From NCBI GenBank assembly GCA_017303895.1, contig JAFLBF010000003.1, forward strand, positions 245,694-302,817: DNA of 57,124 bases. Reading direction: 5' to 3'. Shown here in pieces: positions 25,762 through 34,060 of the stretch. Position 1 is the stretch's first letter, and each line of letters opens with the position of its first letter. Under the pieces are notes generated by a model. The model ran no database searches and had not been told where the DNA came from. It saw nothing but the letters and a program-made list of their open reading frames with translations. The translations under genes were made by a program, and so were the position numbers. The stretch is from Bacteroidota bacterium. Its GTDB lineage: Bacteria > Bacteroidota > Bacteroidia > 2-12-FULL-35-15.

Positions 25762-26073
25762 TTATTTTTTTTCTTTTGGTTCTGAAGTACTTTCCGGTTT
25801 GGTTTTAGCAGCAGCAGCTTTCTTTTTAGGCTTTACTTTGTTTACTCCTTGCTCGTTGATCGCCATTTTGTTTTGTCCTTCAGTTTTAGCTTCTTTTTTT
25901 GCAGATGAACTTTCTTTTTTGGCAGGCTCCTGTTGTGCCTCCAGTTTGGTCGTATCTTTTCTTTCTATCTGCTCAGCTGTTTTTGCAGCAGTTTCTTTTA
26001 GAGGTTCTTGTGCCACGATGAATGTATTCATGCACAAAAGTGAGATGCTAAGTATTAGTAAATTCTTTTTCAT
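25762..26073 (-). CDS. Small Lys/Ala/Glu-rich secreted protein
   Basis: The 103-residue protein has a signal peptide (MKKNLLILSISLLCMNTFIVA) and a mature part made almost wholly of Lys, Ala, Glu, Ser and Pro with several KKxxA runs, hence highly charged and probably disordered. No family is recognised; this composition recurs in small periplasmic proteins that bind acidic partners or the cell wall. It lies 41 bases downstream of the SPOR-domain protein gene on the same strand and ends at a terminator, so it may be the last gene of that unit. Confidence 0.65.
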   Translation of the reverse strand: MKKNLLILSISLLCMNTFIVAQEPLKETAAKTAEQIERKDTTKLEAQQEPAKKESSSAKKEAKTEGQNKMAINEQGVNKVKPKKKAAAAKTKPESTSEPKEKK

Positions 26074-26114
26074 GGTTATTCTTTTTTAGTTTAAAATAGA
26101 CAAATACAATGCCA

Positions 26115-28391
26115 TTATTTTATTAATTCGAGAGCTTCCTGAATTGGAATATATTCACCATTGTAAAGTGCTATGATGAATGCATCGGTTGCTCCGGCTT
26201 TGATTGCTTCATTTTTAGCATTCATAGCCGATTGATAATCATTAAATGAACCGGCCACATATCTATTTAAGCCGGATGAGGTTGTTTCTTTTGTTACATT
26301 TTTGATCTTGTTAAATAATTCCAACTTGTCGGCAGGAGGTTCATTTTTAAATGCTCCTACTTGTACTTTGAACACGATCAATTTTGTATTCAGTGCATTT
26401 ACAGATGTGTTATCCGCTATTTCTTGAAGGTCTTCTTTCTTCATTTTGGTCGCTCCTGCTTCTTCTAAAGATACACGCTTGCCATCTTTGTAAGCAGTAA
26501 TGAATGCCCCCTGATATCCCTTCAATACCATCTCAACTTTATGTTTAGCTGCTGCGTCAAAATTTGTAAACGATCCGGTCATGTATTTATACAAACCATC
26601 TTCTGTTTTGATCTCGATCAAATTTGGAACATCTTTAAATACACCTTTTGATAGTCGGTTTTTATAAGCACCCAACTGTACTCGTAATACAACTCCTTTT
26701 TCGTTTAAAGAATTAGTGTTTGCTGAAGCAGTATTGCTGGTTTCATTTGTCGTATTATTCGTTGTTGTATTGTTGTTTCCGGAAGTATTATTTGTGCTAC
26801 TATTATTAGAAGTATTATTAGTTGCCGTATTGTTGTTTGTATTCGTATTGTTACCAGTGTTATTATTAGTCGTGTTATTGGTGTTTGAAGCCGTATTATT
26901 GGTGTTATTGTTTGTTGCGTTTGCTGTACTTGAATCATATTTTGGAGCATCATAGAATTTACCATTCTGCTTGTAAACCACTTTTGCATCCTTTAATCCC
27001 TCTGCAACCAGTTGTTGTTTCCTTTTTTCAGCATCTAATAAGGTGTTAAATTTCCCTGCAGTATAGATCGTAGTAGAGTCATCAATGTTTGTACTTGAAA
27101 TATCGTTAATGCTTAAATATCTGGTCATTAACTCTGCCGGAAGCCCTTTCTTGAAGGTGCCAAGTTCAACCATGTACTCCTTTTGATTAGCAGCATTTTT
27201 AAATACACCTCCATTGTAGGAGTTATAAACTACCTCGTTGAACATACCCACAGAATCACTGTAAACGCTATACTGATAAGCTATAATAGAGTCGTTTAGC
27301 TGAACTCCTCTGATATCCACAAGCATGCCTTTAGGTGTTTCTTTTTCATCATCTAAATGGTTAGGAACGCCATCTTCATCATCATCTAAAGGACAGCCTT
27401 TTGCGTCAACCGGGACGTTAGGAGGAGTTCCCTGGCAGGAATCTTTTGAATCTTGAACTCCATCTTTGTCCATGTCTTCCATATCCAATGCAAAGAAGTC
27501 AACATCTTTAAAGCTGTCTTCTCCTTGTTTCTCTCCTTGTTTTTTCTTTAAGCCTAAGTTGTAGTGAAGTGAGAAGGATGTCATCATGAAATTGTCATTT
27601 CTTGAATTTCCAACTCTGTTTCCTACACTACTTTCACTCACTCCGTCAATATAATCGGTAAACGTGAAGTGCATGGTGGCGCCCAACTTAAAATTCCAAT
27701 AATCATTTATCTTAAAGAGTGCTCCGGCACTTACCGGTACTGCCCATGATCTTTCCGGATATTTCCCGAATCCATCCAAATTGGATTCACGTACATCCGA
27801 CTCATAGGTATAATCTCTTTGTATTTCAATGGCAGTATTGGCATTGGATGCATTTTGATCAATATTACGGATGGTTCCATCTGTCCAATAGTAGTAACGG
27901 TTTCCATATTTATCAAAAAGATCGGTTTTTGATAAGAACTCAAACGACTCTATACCCAAAGAGATATACGGGCTTGCGGTTCTTTTTTCAGGAAGAAAAT
28001 GTCCGAAATTATATTGCAAGTTTACTCCACCGGCTCTTATCTGCGAGTCAAAATTCAAATTCCGGTCATTTGTGGTATTTCTTTCATTTGCACCTAGTCT
28101 TCCAAACAAAACATAAAAGTTAAAATCTAGATAGCTGGTTAGAGGTTGTGTAACATGAAGGTCATAGGCGATCCTACTAACCATTGGCGCCTGAAAATTT
28201 TTATCATATATATCTCCATAGAAGGAGAACATACCCGTTCCCAAGCCTATAGTTGGCTTAAAGATAAAACCTGTATTCTGGTTTTTTGTGCTCTCACTGG
28301 AGGAAGATGTGCTAGTTGTATCGGTTTGTGAAAATACAATTACGGTTGTAAATGACAACAGCGTTGAAAATATGTATTTTTTGAGACTCAT
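26115..28391 (-). CDS. Outer-membrane barrel with TSP3 repeats and three SPOR-like domains
   Basis: A 758-residue envelope protein. Signal peptide 1-21; a predicted outer-membrane barrel about 40-285 (alternating strands, YNLGLKKK end); calcium-type TSP3 repeats 303-347 (DMDKDGVQDSKDSCQGTPP, then DDDEDGVPNHLDD); SPOR-like modules about 404-475, 565-640 and 670-745, each with a V-x-L-G-x-F/Y-K start and a GxF-x-x-x-x-A middle. A 72-residue Asn/Thr-only linker (489-560) splits the first module from the others. SPOR domains bind glycan strands lacking stem peptides, so the protein probably ties the outer membrane to peptidoglycan. Its barrel is paralogous to that of the protein encoded at 30012-31322. 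Confidence 0.8.
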   Translation of the reverse strand: MSLKKYIFSTLLSFTTVIVFSQTDTTSTSSSSESTKNQNTGFIFKPTIGLGTGMFSFYGDIYDKNFQAPMVSRIAYDLHVTQPLTSYLDFNFYVLFGRLGANERNTTNDRNLNFDSQIRAGGVNLQYNFGHFLPEKRTASPYISLGIESFEFLSKTDLFDKYGNRYYYWTDGTIRNIDQNASNANTAIEIQRDYTYESDVRESNLDGFGKYPERSWAVPVSAGALFKINDYWNFKLGATMHFTFTDYIDGVSESSVGNRVGNSRNDNFMMTSFSLHYNLGLKKKQGEKQGEDSFKDVDFFALDMEDMDKDGVQDSKDSCQGTPPNVPVDAKGCPLDDDEDGVPNHLDDEKETPKGMLVDIRGVQLNDSIIAYQYSVYSDSVGMFNEVVYNSYNGGVFKNAANQKEYMVELGTFKKGLPAELMTRYLSINDISSTNIDDSTTIYTAGKFNTLLDAEKRKQQLVAEGLKDAKVVYKQNGKFYDAPKYDSSTANATNNNTNNTASNTNNTTNNNTGNNTNTNNNTATNNTSNNSSTNNTSGNNNTTTNNTTNETSNTASANTNSLNEKGVVLRVQLGAYKNRLSKGVFKDVPNLIEIKTEDGLYKYMTGSFTNFDAAAKHKVEMVLKGYQGAFITAYKDGKRVSLEEAGATKMKKEDLQEIADNTSVNALNTKLIVFKVQVGAFKNEPPADKLELFNKIKNVTKETTSSGLNRYVAGSFNDYQSAMNAKNEAIKAGATDAFIIALYNGEYIPIQEALELIK
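26712..26927 (-). repeat. Low-complexity Asn/Thr-coding tract
   Basis: About 216 bases encoding almost only Asn, Thr and Ser, built from varied AAY/ACN codons and not a perfect tandem repeat. Similar Thr/Asn linkers occur twice in the next gene upstream (about 29330-29560 and 28790-28990). These act as flexible spacers and may be glycosylated. Confidence 0.8.
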
Positions 28392-28398
28392 ATCCTCA

Positions 28399-28406
28399 CA
28401 AATATA
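28399..28406 (-). promoter_or_regulatory. -7 box (TATATTTG) of the barrel/SPOR gene
   Basis: Full match to TAnnTTTG, 7 bases before the ATG at 28391, next to the U-run of the upstream terminator. The expected -33 position reads CCTG, a weak match. A very short leader is predicted. Confidence 0.5.
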
Positions 28407-28407
28407 A

Positions 28408-28451
28408 TAAAAAACTCAATTTAACAGGCTTTTTGGGCGTTAAATTGAGTT
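28408..28451 (-). terminator. Terminator after the duplicated-domain protein gene
   Basis: A perfect 12-bp stem (AACTCAATTTAA 28413-28424, TTAAATTGAGTT 28440-28451) with a 15-nt GC-containing loop and a T-run on the minus strand. It separates the gene at 28470-29993 from the barrel/SPOR gene, which then has its own -7 box. Confidence 0.85.
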
Positions 28452-28469
28452 GAAGTGTTTTAAATTAAT

Positions 28470-29993
28470 TTATCGATACCACTTTTGACTCGTGATCATC
28501 AGTGCTTCTTGTACTGTAATTCTTTTTCCGCTATTGTAAGCTGTAACAAAAGGGCCTGCAACTCCTTTATTCTTAATTACTTCACGAGCATCTCTGGCTG
28601 ATCTGTATTCATTGTGGGTACCAACTGTATATTTTGTAAAGCCATCTGCCATTTCAGTATTGATATTTTCATTAATTCCATATCTGGTAGCTAATGCATC
28701 AGCTGAAACAGCTCTTTGAAGCGCAGCGATCTGTACTTTATAATTCACTGCAGTTTGGGGAGCAGGAATTGTAGTTGCAGACAATGCCTTTGTTTCATTC
28801 TCATTATTAGCGTTGGTATTATTGTTAGTAGTGGTGTTATTGTTTGTGTTGTTAGTAGCTGTTGTGTTAACCGGATCCGGTGTTTTATTCTCAGGTGTTG
28901 TGGTCGCAGTTGTGTTAGATGTACTAGTGTTATTTTCTGTAGTGCTTGTTGCGTTTGTAACAACAGGCTCCTGAGCACTTGAAGAGTTAATTGGCATGCT
29001 GGCTATCACAAATTTTTTGGTCTCGTCATTCTCGATATAGGAAAATACACCATCAATGGCTTGTCCCGGGGCAGGAGCTGAAATAGCTAGTTTATAAGAT
29101 ATTTTGTATTCTGGTTGAGTAGGCATAGATACCCAAACAAACTTAGCTTTTCCATCAGCAAATGTAAATGATGCTCCTTGTGCTTCATTTAAGCTTGCAG
29201 TGCAACCTGCAGGTATCGTTTCTATAAGTTTTGCAAATCCACTAGCATTACCTTTGTTGATAATAACCTCTATGATCGCTTCGCTTGCAGAGATCGTTTT
29301 AATTTTTCTCTCGCATTTAATTGATGACGGCTCTTGAGTAGTACTGCTTGTCGCTCCATCCGTTACAGCTGGCGTAGTTGTGTTTGCTGTAGTGTTGTTG
29401 CTGGTGTTTTCTGTTGTAGTTGCAGGTGTTGTTGTATTCGATGCGGTCTCATTGGTAGCAGTTGATGCCGTATTGTTACTTGTATTCTCTGTTGTTGCCG
29501 TGGTATTAGTTGGTTCGGGAGTTTTATTTTCTGGTGGTGCGTTTGTTACAATAGGTTGAGATGCAGCTCCTTCTACATTTATTGTAGCGGGGCTAATGTC
29601 TATTGATTGTTTAACATTGTCAGCAACATATGAGAATTTCCCTCCGATGGTTTTATCACCACTTACTCCTGCTGCAACTTTTACTTTATATTTTACTTTA
29701 AATTCTTTGTCCGCTGGAAGCGACATCCAAATAAGTTTTACAGATTGATTTGAAAATGTAAATGACGCTCCATTATTATCGTCTTGAACGGCAGTGAAGC
29801 CTTCCGGCAGATCCTGTTGCAGCTTAGCAAATCCGCTAGTACTCCCTTTATTAATGGTCAGCTCAACAACAAATTCTGACTCAGGTTTTACGCTTGAAGG
29901 CATTTTCTGAGTTACAGTAATTCCTTCTGCAAAGAAAAACTGATAGATTAGCAAGGCTACCGTGTTAAATAATAAAGCAATGTACTTTAACAT
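28470..29993 (-). CDS. Secreted protein with two copies of a ~115-residue domain and a SPOR-like end
   Basis: A 507-residue exported protein (signal peptide to about residue 23). Residues 25-140 and 222-337 are two copies of one beta-rich domain: both share INKG..SGFAKL, a GASFTF strand, a W-x-S-L/M-P turn and a Y-K-V/L strand. They are joined by Thr/Asn-rich linkers (about 150-220 and 345-402). Residues 415-495 form a SPOR-like domain (VNYKVQIAALQRAVS, then GFTKYTVGTHNEYRSARDAR). I do not recognise the duplicated domain by name. It lies 18 bases after the TSP3 barrel gene, so they are one operon, and the SPOR end suggests peptidoglycan binding. Confidence 0.75.
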   Translation of the reverse strand: MLKYIALLFNTVALLIYQFFFAEGITVTQKMPSSVKPESEFVVELTINKGSTSGFAKLQQDLPEGFTAVQDDNNGASFTFSNQSVKLIWMSLPADKEFKVKYKVKVAAGVSGDKTIGGKFSYVADNVKQSIDISPATINVEGAASQPIVTNAPPENKTPEPTNTTATTENTSNNTASTATNETASNTTTPATTTENTSNNTTANTTTPAVTDGATSSTTQEPSSIKCERKIKTISASEAIIEVIINKGNASGFAKLIETIPAGCTASLNEAQGASFTFADGKAKFVWVSMPTQPEYKISYKLAISAPAPGQAIDGVFSYIENDETKKFVIASMPINSSSAQEPVVTNATSTTENNTSTSNTTATTTPENKTPDPVNTTATNNTNNNTTTNNNTNANNENETKALSATTIPAPQTAVNYKVQIAALQRAVSADALATRYGINENINTEMADGFTKYTVGTHNEYRSARDAREVIKNKGVAGPFVTAYNSGKRITVQEALMITSQKWYR

Positions 29994-30011
29994 ATCTTGT
30001 TGTTTTAGATT

Positions 30012-31322
30012 TTACTGTTCAAAGAAAAAATCGATGAGGTCATTCAGTCGTTCTACCGTGAATATTGAATCTCCCTCAAAGAATGAATCTATCGCCATTG
30101 TAATTTCTTCAGTTGAAATATAGCCATCGTTGTTTTTATCAGCAGGACGCAATGCAAAAGGAATGCTTGATGCTTTTGCAGAATTTGGATTGTTCTTTCT
30201 TTCTTCTAAATTTTTGGATTCTATATCTCTTAAGAATGACAGGCTCGGATTCTCATTGAACATGTTGCTGCGCTCAGTCGCAAGTGAATCGCGTTCTGCT
30301 TGACGTTGCATGATCATTTGATCTGTTTGCGTAATACCATTTTCATCTACTAGAGCGCCTTTTTTTGTTAAGGCTTCTTTATCTCTATAATCAGGAACAC
30401 CATCTTCATCTAAATCTTCAGCACAGCCTCGGTTGTCAACTTTTACTCCTTTTGGAGTTCCCGGGCATCTATCATCGCCATCTTTTACCCCATCTTCATC
30501 TGTGTCTAGTTTGTCTAAGGCCGAGAAGTCAACTGAGCGGTAAATAGGATCACTGTCATCATAAGGTTTTCCGAAATTATATTGCAGAGATACATTCGCA
30601 AATATGTAACGATCGTTTGCACCATTTTTATAATTATCGATCCAATCCGTCATTGCTAAGTAATAACTTGCTCCAATATTAGCCGCAACATTGTCGGATA
30701 TTTTCAATTGAAAACCAAGACCAACAGGAATCGCAAAAGAACTTCTAGCGTAATTAGTTGTGCTATCTTTTAGTTGTGTTTCATATGTGTAGTCTCTTTG
30801 TAAGAGAATGGATGCATTTGCATTTGTATCAGTCTCTGCAATGTCTCTGATTGTGCCATCAGCCCAATAGTTATATGCAACATTGTTTTTGTCTTTTAGA
30901 TCCCCGTATGGATCAAACATTAGGTATCCAAATCCTCCAAAAATATATGGAGCAAAAGCACTATTCCTTTTAAATACAAGATCATTGTCAAAATGGATCA
31001 CAAGATTTAGGTCGGCTTGAATTATTTGAGATTGAAAGTTGAGATTGCGTTCTATACTACGTTCACTGTCCGCTAATTTTCCATAAAGTCCATTAACAGA
31101 AACGCCCAAATATTTTCCTATACGCTGTTCTATCGTGAGATTATAGCCGGTTCTTATTCTGCTAAAAGAGCTAAGGTCAACGCCCGTACCAACATCACCA
31201 TTAAAAGAAAGGATGCCGGCCCCAATGGCTACGGATGGTAACTGTTTTGATCTTTCGGTTTGCGCAAAAGCGCTTCCAACTAGTACAAGCAATAAACTAA
31301 ATGAGAGTAGTTGTTTGTTCAT
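30012..31322 (-). CDS. Outer-membrane barrel with TSP3 repeats and EF-hand-like C-terminus
   Basis: A 436-residue protein, signal peptide 1-20, predicted barrel about 30-252, TSP3 repeats about 271-315 (DTDEDGVKDGDDRCPGTPKG, then DLDEDGVPDYRD) and a C-terminal EF-hand loop DKNNDGYISTEE (395-406) before a final helical segment. The barrel is paralogous to that at 26115-28391: both contain NLNF.SQI, Y.YW.DGTIR and QRDYTYE at matching positions. TSP3 and the EF-hand loop both bind Ca2+, so calcium-dependent folding or partner binding is likely. There are no SPOR domains; the next gene in the operon supplies one. Confidence 0.78.
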   Translation of the reverse strand: MNKQLLSFSLLLVLVGSAFAQTERSKQLPSVAIGAGILSFNGDVGTGVDLSSFSRIRTGYNLTIEQRIGKYLGVSVNGLYGKLADSERSIERNLNFQSQIIQADLNLVIHFDNDLVFKRNSAFAPYIFGGFGYLMFDPYGDLKDKNNVAYNYWADGTIRDIAETDTNANASILLQRDYTYETQLKDSTTNYARSSFAIPVGLGFQLKISDNVAANIGASYYLAMTDWIDNYKNGANDRYIFANVSLQYNFGKPYDDSDPIYRSVDFSALDKLDTDEDGVKDGDDRCPGTPKGVKVDNRGCAEDLDEDGVPDYRDKEALTKKGALVDENGITQTDQMIMQRQAERDSLATERSNMFNENPSLSFLRDIESKNLEERKNNPNSAKASSIPFALRPADKNNDGYISTEEITMAIDSFFEGDSIFTVERLNDLIDFFFEQ

Positions 31323-31360
31323 ATTCTTGTGTTTATAAGTGTTTATTTTTTATGAAATAA

Positions 31361-31426
31361 AATAACACACTAAACCGAAATAATTTTGTTGTAAGCAAAA
31401 CTATTTCAACTAAGTGTTATTTTTTT
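31361..31426 (+). repeat. Extended imperfect hairpin with plus-strand T-run
   Basis: AATAACAC (31361-31368) pairs with GTGTTATT (31414-31421), and inside it AAATAATTTTG (31378-31388) pairs with CAAAACTATTT (31396-31406) with one mismatch, followed by a plus-strand T-run. The inner arms are also two opposing -7-like boxes, TAATTTTG on plus and TAGTTTTG on minus. Only the minus one has a gene downstream (31322). The rest of the 233-base gap shows another 8-bp hairpin at 31449-31472 (ACATGGTT/AACCATGT) that may end the WG-gene transcript. Confidence 0.4.
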
Positions 31427-31555
31427 GTAGCATCATTGTTAATTACAAACATGGTTTTGTTAATAACCATGTAAGAATTAGTGGATAAAAATATAAAAAA
31501 ATGGGACTTGGCAAAATGAAAGTTATAAGTTTTACTCAACAATTATCAATGTTGT

Positions 31556-33661
31556 TTAAAACCCGGTTTCCTTCCAGATGACGGATCTGCTTTTCTTGTC
31601 GAAATAGGCTATTTTGTTGTCCTTGAGTAGTTCAATGAGGCTGTTTTCAAGTGTGATTATTTCATCCATTTCGCATGGAATTAGTGCTGTACCGGAAAGA
31701 TCGATCAGCCCAAGTTTATTGCCCATATTTACGATACAGAAACCATCTAAAAATGATCCCGCATCATCATATATGGGTTCTATGATTATTTTCCCGTTTT
31801 TGTTGATGAACCCCTTTTTGTCATTCTTTACGATCACTGCTATGCAGTCGATGAAAGGATAGGCTTTTTGGAAAGAATTGGCAATTTGTATTTTGTTATT
31901 ATGATCTAAATACCCCCATTTTTCTTTTTTTTCGAAGGCCGCCAGGCCTTCGGTGTAAGGTTCAATCGCATCAAATTCTTTGGGTGTTATATATTTCCCT
32001 TTTTTATCTATGAGCCCTTGTTTTTTGTTTTTTATAGCTTTGACTGCGCCATTTGTGAATTTTAAAGGGTTGTTCATAAAGTCGAATTGAATCGGAATTA
32101 CTATTTCTCCCGATTCATTGGCAAAGCCATATTTTTGCTCTTGAACAACCATTACTAAGCCTTCTGCAAATTCTCCGATAAAATCATATTCACATTTTAA
32201 TATGAATTCACCTTTTTTATTGATCAAGCCTAATTTATTTATTGATTTTACCTTAGAAATTCCTCTGTTAAAGTTATCGGCCCAGTCGAAATTGGCTTTT
32301 ATTGCAAACTGTCCTGAAGAATCAATATATCCGTACTGCCCTCCCAATTCTACAGCAGCTAATCCTTCATGAAAATCAGACGCTTTATTAAAGGTTGGGT
32401 TGATGACCTGCTCTCCGGTGATAGCGATGTATCCGTATTTTTCATTTTCGCTAACAGCAGCCATATTTTCACTAAATGGTGCGATCTCAGTATAAGTATG
32501 CTTGGATATAGTAGCTCCCAGTTTGTTGATAAGGGAATATTTACCATCCTTTCTAACGATCGCTATTCCTTGTCTGAACAGTTCTACCTCATCATATATG
32601 AATGGAATGATAACCTTCCCTGATTTGTTTATAAATCCTGCTTTCCCATTTACCCCACATTCGGCAAGCCCTTCAGAGAAATTCTCAACCCATTCGTAAA
32701 CACAGGGGATCGTTGTTTTTTTGTCGGGTGTGATGAACCCCCATTGTTCATTTTCTCTAATAGGAAGCATGATCGCTTCTGATAATACAATGTCCTGATT
32801 TAGTTGTTCCTGAAAAGGATAGTCCGGAAACTCTTTCTTAAATTGATTAAGTTTTGCTGTCGTAAAGTCGGCAGTAAAAGTAGTGTATAGATTTTTCCAG
32901 GCTTTTTCTACGAATGGATTGGTCGGGTGTTTCTTGATAAACGCATGGAAACTACTCACATCTCCTTTTTTTGTAGCAATTGTATAGATAGCTTCTGCAG
33001 CTTTTCCTGTAAATGGGTTATTAGGATGCTCGTTTATAAACTTTTCAAATTCTTCTAATGTGTTATTTTTTGTTGATTCTTCAAACAATGTACTTTCATA
33101 AAGCTTTTGTGCTTCTTCAGTTTGTTTGGCAAAAGGATAGTTTTGAATGAATTTTTGATAGTCCTTGGATGTATTCAGGCTTTTCGTTTCAGTAAATGCC
33201 ATTGCATTTCGTAGTTCAATAGCCTCAAAACATTCCGGAGCAGTAATGTATTTGTCAATGAATTTGTTGAGCGCTACAATGGAATTTTGCTTTTTATAAT
33301 GCTCGAAAGCTTTTACATGTATCCTGTTTTTGAGAGAATCAATTGTATGTAAGGATACATTGAGTTCTTTTAATTTCTGGATCTGTTTGGATGAAAGTTT
33401 AGAGTAATTATTCTCCGATAAAATAATATACTTATAAGCACTGTCAATATTGGAAAAGGGATTGTCGGTCCTCTCATATATTATGGAAAGTCCATAGGCT
33501 GCTCCGCTAGTTTGTTTTTTTAGCTCTTTTTCAAAGAGTCTTTTGGCTTCAAAATAGTTGTAGATAGACAATGCGTTGTATGCTTTGGGCAATTTTCCTG
33601 CAGTGGCTGTGAATGCCAGCAGAATAAGAAGTATCGAAAAGGAAGATCGCCTCGAATGCAT
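31556..33661 (-). CDS. WG-repeat protein with TPR-like N-terminal half
   Basis: A 701-residue exported protein (signal peptide about 1-21). Residues 25-290 are helical and read like irregular tetratricopeptide repeats, including three FxKxHPxNPF-type motifs. From about residue 305 to the end there are roughly nine WG repeats, each with a WG/YG-F/Y-I/L start (WGFITPDKK, AGFINKSGK, YGYIAITGE, YGYIDSSGQ, LGLINKKGE) and an FxEGLAxV turn. WG repeats fold as beta-rich scaffolds; their ligand is not established. It is monocistronic and lies just upstream of the barrel/TSP3 operon on the same strand. Confidence 0.88.
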   Translation of the reverse strand: MHSRRSSFSILLILLAFTATAGKLPKAYNALSIYNYFEAKRLFEKELKKQTSGAAYGLSIIYERTDNPFSNIDSAYKYIILSENNYSKLSSKQIQKLKELNVSLHTIDSLKNRIHVKAFEHYKKQNSIVALNKFIDKYITAPECFEAIELRNAMAFTETKSLNTSKDYQKFIQNYPFAKQTEEAQKLYESTLFEESTKNNTLEEFEKFINEHPNNPFTGKAAEAIYTIATKKGDVSSFHAFIKKHPTNPFVEKAWKNLYTTFTADFTTAKLNQFKKEFPDYPFQEQLNQDIVLSEAIMLPIRENEQWGFITPDKKTTIPCVYEWVENFSEGLAECGVNGKAGFINKSGKVIIPFIYDEVELFRQGIAIVRKDGKYSLINKLGATISKHTYTEIAPFSENMAAVSENEKYGYIAITGEQVINPTFNKASDFHEGLAAVELGGQYGYIDSSGQFAIKANFDWADNFNRGISKVKSINKLGLINKKGEFILKCEYDFIGEFAEGLVMVVQEQKYGFANESGEIVIPIQFDFMNNPLKFTNGAVKAIKNKKQGLIDKKGKYITPKEFDAIEPYTEGLAAFEKKEKWGYLDHNNKIQIANSFQKAYPFIDCIAVIVKNDKKGFINKNGKIIIEPIYDDAGSFLDGFCIVNMGNKLGLIDLSGTALIPCEMDEIITLENSLIELLKDNKIAYFDKKSRSVIWKETGF

Positions 33662-33758
33662 TGCTTTTTTATTTGGGTAAAATTAACAAATGAATCCATT
33701 TCAGAGTGTTCTGTTAATAAAAAGCGTAACTTCGTCAACATTAAAAACATTTGAAAAT

Positions 33759-33956
33759 ATGTTTAGTAAAGGACAAATAGTTTTTGCGGTACTTTTTGCT
33801 GTTGCTTTTATTGTTGGTATCAGTTATGCCTATTTTAAGGATAAATTAGGGAACAGGGAATTATTCAAAGGGAGTTACAAGATCTTACTTTTTATTGTAT
33901 TTGTTTTTATTACGCTGTTCGGTCTTGTCAAGCTGAAACATCTGTTTTTCCACTAG
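33759..33956 (+). CDS. Small two-helix membrane protein
   Basis: A 65-residue protein from the ATG at 33759 with two hydrophobic helices (about 6-25 and 42-60) joined by a charged loop YFKDKLGNRELFKGSYK. Short proteins of this layout are widespread in Bacteroidota without known function. A longer reading frame from 33690 would add a polar N-terminus lacking any membrane logic, so the shorter start is preferred. It is divergent from the WG-repeat gene. Confidence 0.6.
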   Translation: MFSKGQIVFAVLFAVAFIVGISYAYFKDKLGNRELFKGSYKILLFIVFVFITLFGLVKLKHLFFH

Positions 33957-34000
33957 TTACTCGTTAAATTTTCATTATTTATAGAATATTTGCAAGAAAA

Positions 34001-34032
34001 TTTGCAAAAACAACGTTTTTTATATATATATT
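34001..34032 (+). promoter_or_regulatory. Promoter of the 260-residue secreted protein
   Basis: TTTG (34001-34004), exactly 20 bases, TATATTTG (34025-34032): the best consensus promoter in the window. Confidence 0.75.
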
Positions 34033-34060
34033 TGTACTTGGATTCAAAAAAAACAGGAAA

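Noticed and set aside
26705..26989. Long frames in both strands of the Asn/Thr tract
   Set aside because: Low-complexity AAY/ACN codons leave other frames free of stops by chance; the minus-strand envelope protein explains the region.
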